Below, one piece after another: positions 6,902-15,801 of a DNA stretch of 52,207 nt. Both the position numbers and the translations under genes were made by a program. A model generated the notes under the pieces. The model did no database searches. It worked only from the letters and a program-made list of their open reading frames with translations, and was not told the DNA's origin. The DNA comes from Acidobacteriota bacterium (GTDB lineage Bacteria > Acidobacteriota > JAAYUB01). The first letter of the stretch is position 1, and every line of letters begins with the position of its first letter. The stretch is from assembly GCA_016935015.1 (NCBI GenBank), contig JAFGRT010000068.1, forward strand, positions 1-52,207, given 5' to 3'.

Positions 6902-9844
6902 TCAGAGCGTCGGAATCAGCGCCAGCATATCGGGCGAAAACTGGATGGACTTGCCCAGGAACGGACGGCCATTGGTGCTCTGGATCCGCATGTAGCCGAC
7001 GAAATTCTCGGGCACGGCCCCCGGTCCGAAAATGTCGGGATCGCCCAGGAAAAAGATCTTGTTGCCGTAGGGGGGGATCTCCTGGTCCGACAGGGACACC
7101 GCCACCTGATTTCCGTCGGAATCAAAGACCTCGAGTCGGGCGCGCACCGTCACATCTCCTGGATTGTGCAGCACATAGGACGTGTTGTATGGCGCAATGC
7201 TGATGGTGTAGGGGAAAACCAACCGGCCGACAACGTCTTCCGTCTGCGGCAGTTCGTCCACCGTCATGTTCTGGATCTTGGCATTGAATGTGCCCGGTTC
7301 GTCGGGGTCCTCGATGAGGGCCCACTCCGTGTAGGTATAGGCGCCTACCACAAAATTGCGGTCTACCTGGATGACAACAGAACCGGTCTGGGCCTGTTTG
7401 TTGAAGCGGCTCTTCTCCTCCTCGGTGAGGAGGCTGGACATATACACCTCATAACGTACCGTATTCTGAAAATCAGTTTCCTTGGTCACCACCAGGTTGC
7501 CGTCGTTGTCGTAAAAATCAAACCGGGCATGGGTCAACAGGGGAATGGGTTCCTCATTTTCATCCAGAACGTATTCCCCGTTTTCGTCCAGCAGCCATTT
7601 CTCGTTGAAACTGATCAGAATCACCGACGTATCGTAACCGTCGCCCACCACGTAATAGGGCAGGTGATAGGCCTGGGTCAGGGACTGCACCCCGGGAAAC
7701 AGGGGCGGGCAAGCGAACAGGTACAGGTTGTTCTCGAACTTGCTCTCGTATGTCATATAGACGCTGGTCTTGAGGTTGGCGAGGTTGAAAACGCGCATAT
7801 ACCCCCGGAATGGCAGATCGAGGCGCTGATCACGGCCGTAGGTGTTGGTGATGGTTCCCTGCTGGCTGTTGATCAATTCGCCGTCAGCGTCATAATAGGA
7901 CTGGATGATATCGTACTGATTGAAGTAGGGATTGCTGAAATGCAGCACGTTCTGCAAATTGCCGCCCGAAGACATGAACGGGAATACTGCATCCTGGAAA
8001 ACCGGCTGGTCGATGCGCAGGTAATCGCCCCGGATGATCTGCCCGTCCTCCCCGAAGACCCCGTTGTACACGAGGCCGCGCAACGGATATTCCTGATTAA
8101 CGGCTTTCAGGAAGCCATGTTGGCTTTCCACCTTATCATAATCGGGTACCAGGCCCTCAAACATGCGAACCAGCTGCTGCCCGGGCTCCAGCGTCAGGTC
8201 GATGGCGTCGATGGTGACGGCTTCGTCCTCGTCATTAATGTAATAGAACGGCAAGCCGGCATCGGGATTGTCCTCCTCAATAAACGAGTCGTCGGACTGG
8301 ATGGCCTGCATGCGGAAGGTCACCGGATCCTCCTCCAGATTGAGGAAGGCCACGGAGGAGAAGCGATCCTCCTCGAGAAAGACACTGTGGGCCGTAGATA
8401 AAACATCATTGGGTTGTGGTCGGATCACATCCAACGCCGACGTCAGAAATTTGGCGACCAGACAGCGGTCGGAACCCGGAATCGTCGCAGTGGTCACAGG
8501 AACTTCCCGTTCCTCGGATTCGTTGACGATCTGCACGATGGAGCAGGGTTCGTACTCCTGGATGGGCACCCGCACGATGGTTTCATAAAAATAGTTGGAC
8601 ATGACCTGGTCATAGCTGCTGAAGGAAGGGAACAGGATATCGAAGGTAGCGTCGGCATTTTCAATGAACGCGATCTCAGTAGTCCGGGACATGTTGTAGG
8701 GCGGTCGGCGATACTGCAACGTTTTGTAAAGCTCGAGCGTCGGCCACCGAAAAATGGAGATCTGAGGAAACCCATAGCCGCCTAACCCGCTGGTATCAAT
8801 CTGATCATACGAACTGACCTGCACCACCAGATATTGACCCGTCGGATCGAACCGGATGATGGAGGGGCTGTCGGCCACGATCAGGGTTTTATCTGAGCCG
8901 TCGTCGTTGGTCAGTTTCTGGCCGGTCTGGGGATTGAACAGGTAGACCCGATCTCCGGCAAAAAACTGGGTGGCGATACCGATGGAGGCGACCAGCCCAA
9001 TGGAATCATCTTCACTCAGCAGCACATTGTTCCGATAACTCAGATTGGGCGTATGGTCGTTACTGCCCGCGTCCTCCCGGGTCAGGATCACCTGGTGGAT
9101 CTCGGCCAGGGAATCAGCGTCGATGATGGAAACGGCATCACTGGTCGTATTGGTGCTACACAAGAAGGTGCCGTCATGACTCAAGGTCAGCCAGGCGGGT
9201 CCCACAGACGTATAATAATAAGGGTCAGGCACTTCCAGGGTCGCCCGGTTTTCGATCTGGTAATCCACCGCGTCGATCTTGATGACTTCATCGGTGAAGG
9301 TGGAGGAGATATAGGCCTTGGCGCCGCCCGGCGAAAAGACGATATTGCTGCCGAAACCGAGTCCTCCGCCGGGGATGTTGATATCGGCCACCGTCGCCAA
9401 TGTCTCCACATCGATGATCTGAATGTGACTGAGGTCATGGGGCTGGGCGCTGAATGATCCCAGATTCACCAGCCACAACTGGGTTTCCGTCGGGTTGAAT
9501 GTCATGAAAACGGGGAGGGAACCCACCGGCAGAGCCGATTCGATGCGATCGCCCGGATCTTCGGCCAGCGGCCGGATCACCAGGATATAGCCTTGCTCCA
9601 CCCCGCCGCCGGAGCCGATGTAGTTCACGAATCCCCGCTGCCCGTCGGCGGTCACCAGGATATATGGCGCTGTGATGTTCGCCTGGTTCATTCGAAAAGA
9701 GAGCTCCAATGCCCGGATTTCCGGCGGAGCATCCTCGGAATTGGGATTGATGCTGTAGAGTATGTTTTGGGCAAAACCGGGATTCGTGGCAACGACGAAT
9801 AGCAGGGCCAGCATCCCGATGCCCTTCAGATTTCCGAACCGCAT
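6902..9844 (-). CDS. large secreted beta-propeller-like protein
   Basis: 980 residues. The ATG at 9844 is preceded at 4-5 nt by GGGGAGGT, so the longer reading frame upstream is rejected. It begins with a signal peptide (MRFGNLKGIGMLALLFVVAT, cleavage near GFA-QN). Residues of about 30-420 hold repeated YncE-like surface-protein blade patterns such as GSNIVFSPGGAKAYISS, PAWLTLSHDGTFLCSTN and PSIIRFDPTGQYLVVQ. The rest is beta-rich with two sections resembling fibronectin or adhesion modules; the end (YVLHNPGDVTVRARLEVFDS, then GYMRIQS) recalls C-terminal modules of secreted proteins in Acidobacteria. No enzyme motif was recognised. It probably acts outside the cytoplasm. It stands alone, running away from the DciA-like gene. 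Confidence 0.8.
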   Translation of the reverse strand: MRFGNLKGIGMLALLFVVATNPGFAQNILYSINPNSEDAPPEIRALELSFRMNQANITAPYILVTADGQRGFVNYIGSGGGVEQGYILVIRPLAEDPGDRIESALPVGSLPVFMTFNPTETQLWLVNLGSFSAQPHDLSHIQIIDVETLATVADINIPGGGLGFGSNIVFSPGGAKAYISSTFTDEVIKIDAVDYQIENRATLEVPDPYYYTSVGPAWLTLSHDGTFLCSTNTTSDAVSIIDADSLAEIHQVILTREDAGSNDHTPNLSYRNNVLLSEDDSIGLVASIGIATQFFAGDRVYLFNPQTGQKLTNDDGSDKTLIVADSPSIIRFDPTGQYLVVQVSSYDQIDTSGLGGYGFPQISIFRWPTLELYKTLQYRRPPYNMSRTTEIAFIENADATFDILFPSFSSYDQVMSNYFYETIVRVPIQEYEPCSIVQIVNESEEREVPVTTATIPGSDRCLVAKFLTSALDVIRPQPNDVLSTAHSVFLEEDRFSSVAFLNLEEDPVTFRMQAIQSDDSFIEEDNPDAGLPFYYINDEDEAVTIDAIDLTLEPGQQLVRMFEGLVPDYDKVESQHGFLKAVNQEYPLRGLVYNGVFGEDGQIIRGDYLRIDQPVFQDAVFPFMSSGGNLQNVLHFSNPYFNQYDIIQSYYDADGELINSQQGTITNTYGRDQRLDLPFRGYMRVFNLANLKTSVYMTYESKFENNLYLFACPPLFPGVQSLTQAYHLPYYVVGDGYDTSVILISFNEKWLLDENGEYVLDENEEPIPLLTHARFDFYDNDGNLVVTKETDFQNTVRYEVYMSSLLTEEEKSRFNKQAQTGSVVIQVDRNFVVGAYTYTEWALIEDPDEPGTFNAKIQNMTVDELPQTEDVVGRLVFPYTISIAPYNTSYVLHNPGDVTVRARLEVFDSDGNQVAVSLSDQEIPPYGNKIFFLGDPDIFGPGAVPENFVGYMRIQSTNGRPFLGKSIQFSPDMLALIPTL

Positions 9845-9949
9845 GTGACCTCCCCAATTCTCTCGATTCAAAGCAGCGTATTGTATCACCATCGAAGACA
9901 CATTTCCACATCTAAGTCTATATCTTGACGTGCCCGGCCAGCGGCAGGT

Positions 9950-10423
9950 TCATTTTTGCCATCGTTGCCACAAACGATGGTGCTCCAGCCGGGTGCGGAC
10001 AAACTGCCGTCGCAGGCCATCATTCCGAATGGCCGGGCCTTCCGCGACGGATGATTCATCCCCGGCGGGCGGTTCGGGTTTTGACCGGTGGTCATTCCCC
10101 GGACGGCGAAATCTTTCCGGCGCGGCCAGCAGCTTCACTTCCTGCACCACCGGACGACCCAGTTCACTCCGAATTCTGGAGACGAATTCACCCTCCAGAC
10201 CCCGCAGCTGCCTGCACCACACGCTACTGCGGACGTACACCGTCAGGCAGCCCGAATGCAGGGGTCCCGACCTTGTCTGCCCGCCCAGGCGCGGCCCCAC
10301 CACTCCGGACCAGTTCACCGCCAGAAACCGCTCAAAGTATATTTCCGGCGCCTTGTTCACCTCGCTCAGAGATTGCAAAACATTTCGGACCCGTTCCATG
10401 GGCGGCTCCCGTTGGGATATCAT
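9950..10423 (-). CDS. DUF721/DciA-family protein (replicative helicase loader/regulator)
   Basis: 157 residues if started at 10423; MERVRNVLQSL at 10399, with GGGAG six bases before it, is an equally good start. The DUF721 core spans about residues 10-90: ERVRNVLQSL, NWSGVVGPRLGGQT, then GCLTVYVRSSVWCRQL and EFVSRIRSELG. DciA-type proteins bind the replicative helicase DnaB in bacteria that lack DnaC or DnaI; dnaB itself is about 4 kb away. The C-terminal 60 residues are basic and low in complexity. It is divergent from the response regulator gene; no partner is in its transcript. Confidence 0.7.
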   Translation of the reverse strand: MISQREPPMERVRNVLQSLSEVNKAPEIYFERFLAVNWSGVVGPRLGGQTRSGPLHSGCLTVYVRSSVWCRQLRGLEGEFVSRIRSELGRPVVQEVKLLAAPERFRRPGNDHRSKPEPPAGDESSVAEGPAIRNDGLRRQFVRTRLEHHRLWQRWQK

Positions 10424-10547
10424 GCGCCTTTTATACAATGAATCCGCCGGCAAAAGCAATTCTTCGTTCCGGCTATTTCCGCCGTCGACCGCATTCGATC
10501 TGCATCAAATTATTAAAATCTCTTAACCAGAATCTAATGATTATGTT

Positions 10548-10553
10548 TATAAT
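10548..10553 (+). promoter_or_regulatory. -10 element (TATAAT) before the two-component operon
   Basis: A perfect TATAAT lies 49 bp before the response regulator start, in an AT-rich stretch. No good -35 exists at 17 bp. Instead TTAACC (10523), CTAATG (10534) and GTTTAT (10545) recur every 11 bp, which recalls direct-repeat binding by PhoB/PhoP-type regulators and could mean an activator-dependent promoter. Confidence 0.45.
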
Positions 10554-10601
10554 AAAATGATTTATGAACTCTTATCTACATCAGGGGAGGAAGGGACGAG
10601 C

Positions 10602-11288
10602 ATGGGCAAAGAAAAGATTCTGGCCGTGGATGACGAAGAGGATATACTGGAATTAATCCAGTACAACCTTACCAAGGAAGGTTACCAGGTGGTTCCGGTG
10701 ACCACCGGTGAGGAAGCCTTGAAAAAGGCCCGTAGCCAGTCACCCGACCTGATTCTGCTGGACCTGATGTTGCCCGGCCTTGACGGACTCGAGGTCTGTA
10801 AGGTGCTCAAGAACAATCAGATGACCCAGCATATCCCCATCGTCATGGTCACCGCCAAAGGTGAGGAATCGGATATCATTACCGGCCTTGAGCTGGGTGC
10901 CGACGACTACATCACCAAACCGTTCAGCCCAAAGGTTCTCATTGCCCGGGTCCGGGCGGTAATGCGCCGCAAGGGGCGGCAAACCGTCAACACCGAAACA
11001 CCCATCGCCATCCATGAACTGGTCATCCATCCCGGTCGGCATGAGGTATCCGTGGCCGGCGAAAAGATTGATCTCACTTTCACCGAATTCAAAATTTTAC
11101 ATTTCCTGGCCAGCAAGGCCGGATGGGTGTTCACCCGGTATCAAATCGTGGATGCCGTCCGCGGCATGAATTATGCTGTCACCGAACGTTCCGTAGATGT
11201 CCAGGTCGTCTCCCTTCGCCGCAAGATGGGGGCTTACGGCGACTACATCGAAACGGTCCGCGGTATCGGCTATCGTTTCAAGGACTGA
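10602..11288 (+). CDS. PhoB/PhoP-type response regulator (OmpR family)
   Basis: 228 residues starting at MGKEKILAVDDEED; a GGAGG-containing site lies about 12 nt upstream. The receiver domain covers about 4-120, with acidic residues DDEED, phospho-acceptor D54 (LILLDLMLPG) and the Lys of YITKPF. The C-terminal OmpR winged helix (about 135-226) ends with RRKMGAYGDYIETVRGIGYRFKD. It is a cytosolic transcription factor. The sensor kinase follows after two bases, so they form one operon. Similarity to PhoB/PhoR suggests phosphate sensing, but no pst or phoU genes are present here to confirm it. Confidence 0.93.
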   Translation: MGKEKILAVDDEEDILELIQYNLTKEGYQVVPVTTGEEALKKARSQSPDLILLDLMLPGLDGLEVCKVLKNNQMTQHIPIVMVTAKGEESDIITGLELGADDYITKPFSPKVLIARVRAVMRRKGRQTVNTETPIAIHELVIHPGRHEVSVAGEKIDLTFTEFKILHFLASKAGWVFTRYQIVDAVRGMNYAVTERSVDVQVVSLRRKMGAYGDYIETVRGIGYRFKD

Positions 11289-11290
11289 AC

Positions 11291-13087
11291 ATGAACGATT
11301 ATCGTTTTTTCTGGCGTATCTTCCCGGCCTTCCTGATCATCACCGCCCTGGCGCTGTTCGTTCTGGCCTGGTTTGCCTCGCGATCGTTCCGGGATAGTTA
11401 TCTGGACCGGACCACTCAGCAGCTGGACACCGTGGCCCGGATGGTCGAGAACGAACTGGCGGACACACCCATCGAACCCCAGCATCCGCCGGTTTTTGAC
11501 GAGTTTTGCCGCTCATTCGCCAGCGGCACTGATGTCCGGATTACCCTGATTCTGGCGTCCGGCGAAGTGATCGGCGATTCGCGTGAGAAGGCTGCCGACA
11601 TGGAGGATCATTACGATCGTCCCGAAGTCGTGCAAAGCCTGGCCGAAGGTGTGGGCCAGGCCATCCGTTTCAGCAGCACCCTGCAACAGAACATGATGTA
11701 CCGCGCCCACCTGCATTCGGCTGAGGGCAAACCAGCGTGGATCGTTCGCACTTCGGTGGCGGTGGACACGATCCAGGACTCGCTGACCGTCCTGTACATG
11801 CGTATATTCTGGGGCGGACTCTTCGTGTTGCTCAGTTTCGCCGTCGTCAGTTTTTTCTTTTCGCGCAGCCTCAGCCGGAAACTGCGTATCACCCTGGAGG
11901 CGGCCAACCATTTTGCCGAAGGGGATCTCAATTATCGCATCAAAATGACCGGCATCAGCGAAATCGATGAACTGGGACGGTCCTTAAACACGATGGCCCA
12001 GGAACTGGACGACAAACTGCGCACCGTCACCCGCCAGCGCAACGAGCGGGAGGCTATCCTGTCCAGCATGGTGGAAGGTGTACTGGCCGTGGATGCCGAT
12101 GAACATCTCCTCATCATCAATGCCTCGGCCGCCCAGATGGTGGGAGTGGAAATGGAATGGGCCCGTGGACGGACCATCCAGGAAGTCGTCCGCAATAACA
12201 ATCTGCAGCAACTCATCCGTCGCGTCCTGAGCCGCGGGGCCATCGAAGAGATTCATTTTTCCCTGCACGGAGCCGGCGAGCGTTACTTTCAGGCCCACAG
12301 CACCCCGTTGCGCCAGGCCGAGGGCGCCATTATCGGCGCCATCATCGTCATTCATGACATCACCCCCCTGAAGCGGTTGGAAAACATCCGGCGTGATTTC
12401 GTGGCCAATGTCTCGCATGAGCTGAAGACACCCATCACTTCCATCAAGGGATTTGTCGAAACTTTGCTGGACGGCACCCTGGAAGACCGTCAGCAGGCGG
12501 AACGCTTCATCACCATCATCGCCAAGCAGGTGGATCGCCTCAACGCCATCATCGAAGACTTGCTGGAACTGGCCCGCCTGGAGCAGATTCAGGAAAGATC
12601 CAATGTTCACCGTAGTATTGACCGTGTTCGCGACCCGCTCATTGCGGCCGTGGAGACGTGCCGCCGACAGGCGGAGGAAAAGGACATCCACATCGAACTC
12701 CATTGCGACGAGAATCTGAATGGCAAGATCAACGCCGCCCTCATCGAGGAGGCGGTGGTCAACCTGGTGGATAACGCCATCAAGTACAGTGAGCCCGGCA
12801 GCCGGGTGCAGGTGGTCGCGGAGTCTGAAAATTCCGGCATCGCCATCCACATTATCGACGAGGGTTGCGGCATCCCCGGCGAACACATCAGCCGCATATT
12901 CGAACGTTTTTACAGGATAGACAAGGCCCGCAGCCGGAAAATGGGCGGCACCGGCCTGGGGCTGGCCATCGTCAAGCACATCGCCCAGGCCCATAACGGC
13001 AGCGTCGATGTGACCAGTACGCCCGGCCGGGGAAGCACCTTCACCATCCGGCTCCCCGGCCATCTGTCCCCGGAACATATGCTCTGA
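11291..13087 (+). CDS. PhoR-type membrane sensor histidine kinase
   Basis: 598 residues. TM1 at about 9-30 (FPAFLIITALALFVLAWFA), an extracytoplasmic region to about 170, TM2 (FWGGLFVLLSFAVVSFFF), HAMP (about 195-245), PAS (about 255-360; ILSSMVEGVLAVDADEHLLI), HisKA with phospho-acceptor His near 376 (FVANVSHELKTP) and HATPase with N box NLVDNAIKYS, G1 DEGCGIP and G2 GGTGLGLAIVKH. The order TM-sensor-TM-HAMP-PAS-HisKA-HATPase is that of PhoR/WalK/ResE kinases. The start at 11291 is chosen because it follows the regulator stop by two bases. The signal is not known. Confidence 0.93.
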   Translation: MNDYRFFWRIFPAFLIITALALFVLAWFASRSFRDSYLDRTTQQLDTVARMVENELADTPIEPQHPPVFDEFCRSFASGTDVRITLILASGEVIGDSREKAADMEDHYDRPEVVQSLAEGVGQAIRFSSTLQQNMMYRAHLHSAEGKPAWIVRTSVAVDTIQDSLTVLYMRIFWGGLFVLLSFAVVSFFFSRSLSRKLRITLEAANHFAEGDLNYRIKMTGISEIDELGRSLNTMAQELDDKLRTVTRQRNEREAILSSMVEGVLAVDADEHLLIINASAAQMVGVEMEWARGRTIQEVVRNNNLQQLIRRVLSRGAIEEIHFSLHGAGERYFQAHSTPLRQAEGAIIGAIIVIHDITPLKRLENIRRDFVANVSHELKTPITSIKGFVETLLDGTLEDRQQAERFITIIAKQVDRLNAIIEDLLELARLEQIQERSNVHRSIDRVRDPLIAAVETCRRQAEEKDIHIELHCDENLNGKINAALIEEAVVNLVDNAIKYSEPGSRVQVVAESENSGIAIHIIDEGCGIPGEHISRIFERFYRIDKARSRKMGGTGLGLAIVKHIAQAHNGSVDVTSTPGRGSTFTIRLPGHLSPEHML

Positions 13088-13196
13088 GCCGAGCGACAGC
13101 CGTTCATCCGCCTCCATTCACACTCGCCATCCGACGCCGAAGATCATCCAACAGCGCAGAGATTGTGTCCGACATCACATTTTCGCAAGCTTGGGC

Positions 13197-13225
13197 GTGA
13201 CGGCCCATATAAATTCAGGTATAAT
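13197..13225 (+). promoter_or_regulatory. sigma70-type promoter of the TonB-like gene
   Basis: -35 GTGACG (13197-13202) and a perfect -10 TATAAT (13220-13225) with a 17-bp spacer, about 41 bp before the start codon. Confidence 0.6.
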
Positions 13226-13265
13226 CATGTTGTCATGAGGACAGATATTTATGGAGGTTGATTGG

Positions 13266-14300
13266 ATGGTTGATAATTCCCAACAACAAGGACCCGATTT
13301 CCATGAATCGGAAACTTCCACCACACAGCGACTTTTGAAAAAGGACGTCGCCCGGCCCGATTCGGACAACGCCACCACGGCGCCACTCACGGGACGTATG
13401 GCGGACCTGGCGCAGGATAAGACCGAAAAGAAAAAAAGCAATACATGGTTGTTCGTGATGATCGGCGCCGCCGTGGCGGTGGTCGTCCTGGTGCTGGTCT
13501 TCATGTTCGTACTGCCCGGGGAGTCTATCCTCAGCTCCGGCAGCACGGACATCAATCCTTCGGGATCGGATTCCATCAACGCCACCATCGTCGAAGGACG
13601 GCCCGTGCCTGTGGCCCGGGATGCGGAGCGTGCGACACCGACACCGACGGAGCGTCGTTCCCGGTCAGCCGACAGCGGCACTGTGGAGTCAACCCCGGAC
13701 ACCGGCCGGCCGGAAACCACCGCAACCAGCCAGCCCGCGCCGGCGGCGGTTCGAGAAACACCGTCACGCTCCACCGCCGAGAAACCGGTGGAGCCATCCA
13801 GATCGGCAGCCAGCGAACCGACGCCCACCCAACCCGCCGCCACAAGCAGCCCCAAGACAGAGCCTCCGCCGCCCGCCGGCGGAACTGGCGCCGAATCCAC
13901 CTCCGGTTCGTCCGCTACCCCGGCCACGCCGGCTGCCACGCCGTCGGCTTCCATCCAGCAGGGATTCGATCTGAAGAGTCAAACCCAGAAGTCCGCTGTA
14001 AAAACGGGCGATCTCGTGCCGTTGACCGGTGATGTCATCCGTCCCGTTCTGAAACAGGACGTCACGCCGGAGAAACCGGCCATCGCCACCCGCCTGCGTC
14101 GCTCCGGCCGGGTGATCCTGCGGATCCTCATCGACGAGAGCGGCAACGTCATCGACGCCAAGGTGGTCAATGAAAATCCCACCAATCTGGGGTTCGGCGA
14201 GGCGGCCGTCACCGCGGCAAAAAAACGGAAATACACACCGGCCACCAAGGACAATGTGCGGGTGAAAGTCTGGGAGACCCTGGTGTTTACCTTTCGGTAG
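13266..14300 (+). CDS. TonB-family protein with a single membrane anchor
   Basis: 344 residues. The ATG at 13266 is preceded by GGAGG with an 8-nt gap, better than the ATG 15 bases upstream. A cytosolic N-terminus of about 55 residues, one TM segment (about 59-80; LFVMIGAAVAVVVLVLVFMF), a Pro/Ser/Thr/Ala-rich periplasm-spanning linker (about 90-235) and a C-terminal TonB domain (about 255-344) with GRVILRILIDESGNVIDAKV and AAVTAAKKRKYTPA. TonB proteins carry proton-motive energy to outer-membrane receptors; the longer cytosolic tail is unlike classical TonB. No exbB, exbD or receptor lies here. Its last 14 bases overlap the convergent dnaB. Confidence 0.85.
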   Translation: MVDNSQQQGPDFHESETSTTQRLLKKDVARPDSDNATTAPLTGRMADLAQDKTEKKKSNTWLFVMIGAAVAVVVLVLVFMFVLPGESILSSGSTDINPSGSDSINATIVEGRPVPVARDAERATPTPTERRSRSADSGTVESTPDTGRPETTATSQPAPAAVRETPSRSTAEKPVEPSRSAASEPTPTQPAATSSPKTEPPPPAGGTGAESTSGSSATPATPAATPSASIQQGFDLKSQTQKSAVKTGDLVPLTGDVIRPVLKQDVTPEKPAIATRLRRSGRVILRILIDESGNVIDAKVVNENPTNLGFGEAAVTAAKKRKYTPATKDNVRVKVWETLVFTFR

Positions 14301-15690
14301 GCTCATCGAGATCAGCCGCCAGGTCGAAAAAACGGGTGAATTGTTTCTGGAAGGATAAGCGCACCATACCCGTGGGGCCGTTGCGCTGTTTTTCAACGAT
14401 CATCTCCGCCAAACCCTGAAGCTCCGGATCGTCCGGGTTGTACCTCTCTTCCCGGAAGATGAACATAACCACGTCGGCGTCCTGCTCCAGCGATCCGGAT
14501 TCCCGCAAATCAGACAAATGCGGTCGGTGGTCCCCCTTGCGGGCCTCCGGCGCCCGGCTGAGCTGGGAGAGGGCCAGCACCGGCACCTCCAGATCCTTGG
14601 CCAGGGCCTTGAGGGTGCGGGAGATGGCGGCGATTTCCTGGACCCGGTTTTCGTAGCGCCGGTCCGGGCTGATGAGCTGCAGGTAATCGACCACGATCAA
14701 ATCCAGCCCATGCTCCCGCTTGAGGCGCCGCGCCTTGGTCTGCAACTCCAGCACCGAGAGATTGGCGGTCTCGTCGATGAACAGCTTGGCCTGATCCAGC
14801 CGGCTGACGGTTTCGCCGATTTTGGCCCAGTCGTCGGGTGACAAAAAACCGCTGCGGATTTTCTGGGCGTCGATCATGGACTCCGAGGACAACAGCCGCA
14901 GGGCCAGCTGCCGCGCTGACATCTCCAGGGAAAAAATGGCCACGGTGCAGTTTTCTTCCAGGGCCGCGTGCATGGCGATGTTCATGGCGAAACTGGTCTT
15001 GCCCATGGACGGACGCGCCGCCAGGATGATGAGATCCTCCTTCTGTAGCCCACACGTCAGCATGTCCAGCCGCCGGAAACCGGTGGGGATGCCCGTCAGA
15101 ATCTGTTTGTTCTTGTAAAGGTACTCCAGATGGCGATACGCCTCCACCAGGGCGTCGGTGAGGGGGATGTAATTCTTCTTGATGAATCGTTGGGAAATAT
15201 CGAAGATGCGGGTTTCGGCGCTCTTGAGAATCTCCTGGATGCCGTGCTTGGGAAGGTGACTTTGTTCAATGATGTCCTGGGAGGCGGAGATGAGCTTGCG
15301 AAGCAGCGATTTGTTGCGGATGATGTCGACGTAGTTGGCGATGTTGGTCAAGCGAGGTACGCCGTCGCGGAGGGTACTCAGATACGTCAGGCTGATCGGC
15401 TCCAGCAGGCCGAGACTGTCCAGGGCGTCCTTGAGGGTGAGTTCGTCGATGGATTCGTCCCGGACATCGCTGAATTTGTGGAAGAGGTAGATCATCCGGG
15501 AATAGACCTTCTGATGCTTCGGCAGAAAAAAATCATCCTCCTGCAGCTGGTCGCCGATTTGCACGATGAGACTGTTGTTGACCAGGATGGCGCCGAGAAC
15601 GGCCCGCTCGGCGTCGATGTCATGGGGTAACGGCCGGTCGTACGCTTCGGCCAGCGTCATATTGCTGCGGTTGAGATTGATTTCAGCCAT
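14287..15690 (-). CDS. dnaB: replicative DNA helicase DnaB
   Basis: 467 residues from the ATG at 15690. The earlier in-frame start at 15753 lies inside the rplI terminator and is rejected. N-terminal DnaB domain (about 20-120; HDIDAERAVLGAIL), then a RecA-like ATPase: Walker A ARPSMGKTSFAMN, Walker B LDLIVVDYLQL, and the C-terminal SLEQDADVVMFIFRE motif. It unwinds DNA as a hexamer at the replication fork. It follows rpsF-rpsR-rplI, a frequent neighbourhood for dnaB, but a strong terminator separates them. It ends tail to tail with the TonB-like gene, overlapping 14 bases. Confidence 0.97.
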   Translation of the reverse strand: MAEINLNRSNMTLAEAYDRPLPHDIDAERAVLGAILVNNSLIVQIGDQLQEDDFFLPKHQKVYSRMIYLFHKFSDVRDESIDELTLKDALDSLGLLEPISLTYLSTLRDGVPRLTNIANYVDIIRNKSLLRKLISASQDIIEQSHLPKHGIQEILKSAETRIFDISQRFIKKNYIPLTDALVEAYRHLEYLYKNKQILTGIPTGFRRLDMLTCGLQKEDLIILAARPSMGKTSFAMNIAMHAALEENCTVAIFSLEMSARQLALRLLSSESMIDAQKIRSGFLSPDDWAKIGETVSRLDQAKLFIDETANLSVLELQTKARRLKREHGLDLIVVDYLQLISPDRRYENRVQEIAAISRTLKALAKDLEVPVLALSQLSRAPEARKGDHRPHLSDLRESGSLEQDADVVMFIFREERYNPDDPELQGLAEMIVEKQRNGPTGMVRLSFQKQFTRFFDLAADLDEPTER

Positions 15691-15738
15691 GAAGGCAACC
15701 TGATCTTTGGATGAAATGATTGTAGCCTGTCGCCGAGC

Positions 15739-15774
15739 AAAAAAAAAGGACAAAGTCGTACCGGCTTTGTCCTT
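15739..15774 (-). terminator. Rho-independent terminator of rpsF-rpsR-rplI
   Basis: On the minus strand, AAGGACAAAG (15765-15774) pairs perfectly with CTTTGTCCTT (15746-15755) around a 9-nt loop, followed by a T run (15739-15747, partly in the stem). It starts 28 bp after the rplI stop. Confidence 0.88.
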
Positions 15775-15801
15775 CCATTGAAAGACTTGAATTCCGGGAT
15801 T

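Noticed and set aside
6839-8401. Plus-strand 520-residue open frame
   Set aside because: Antisense shadow of the secreted propeller gene, which has a signal peptide and a strong ribosome-binding site.
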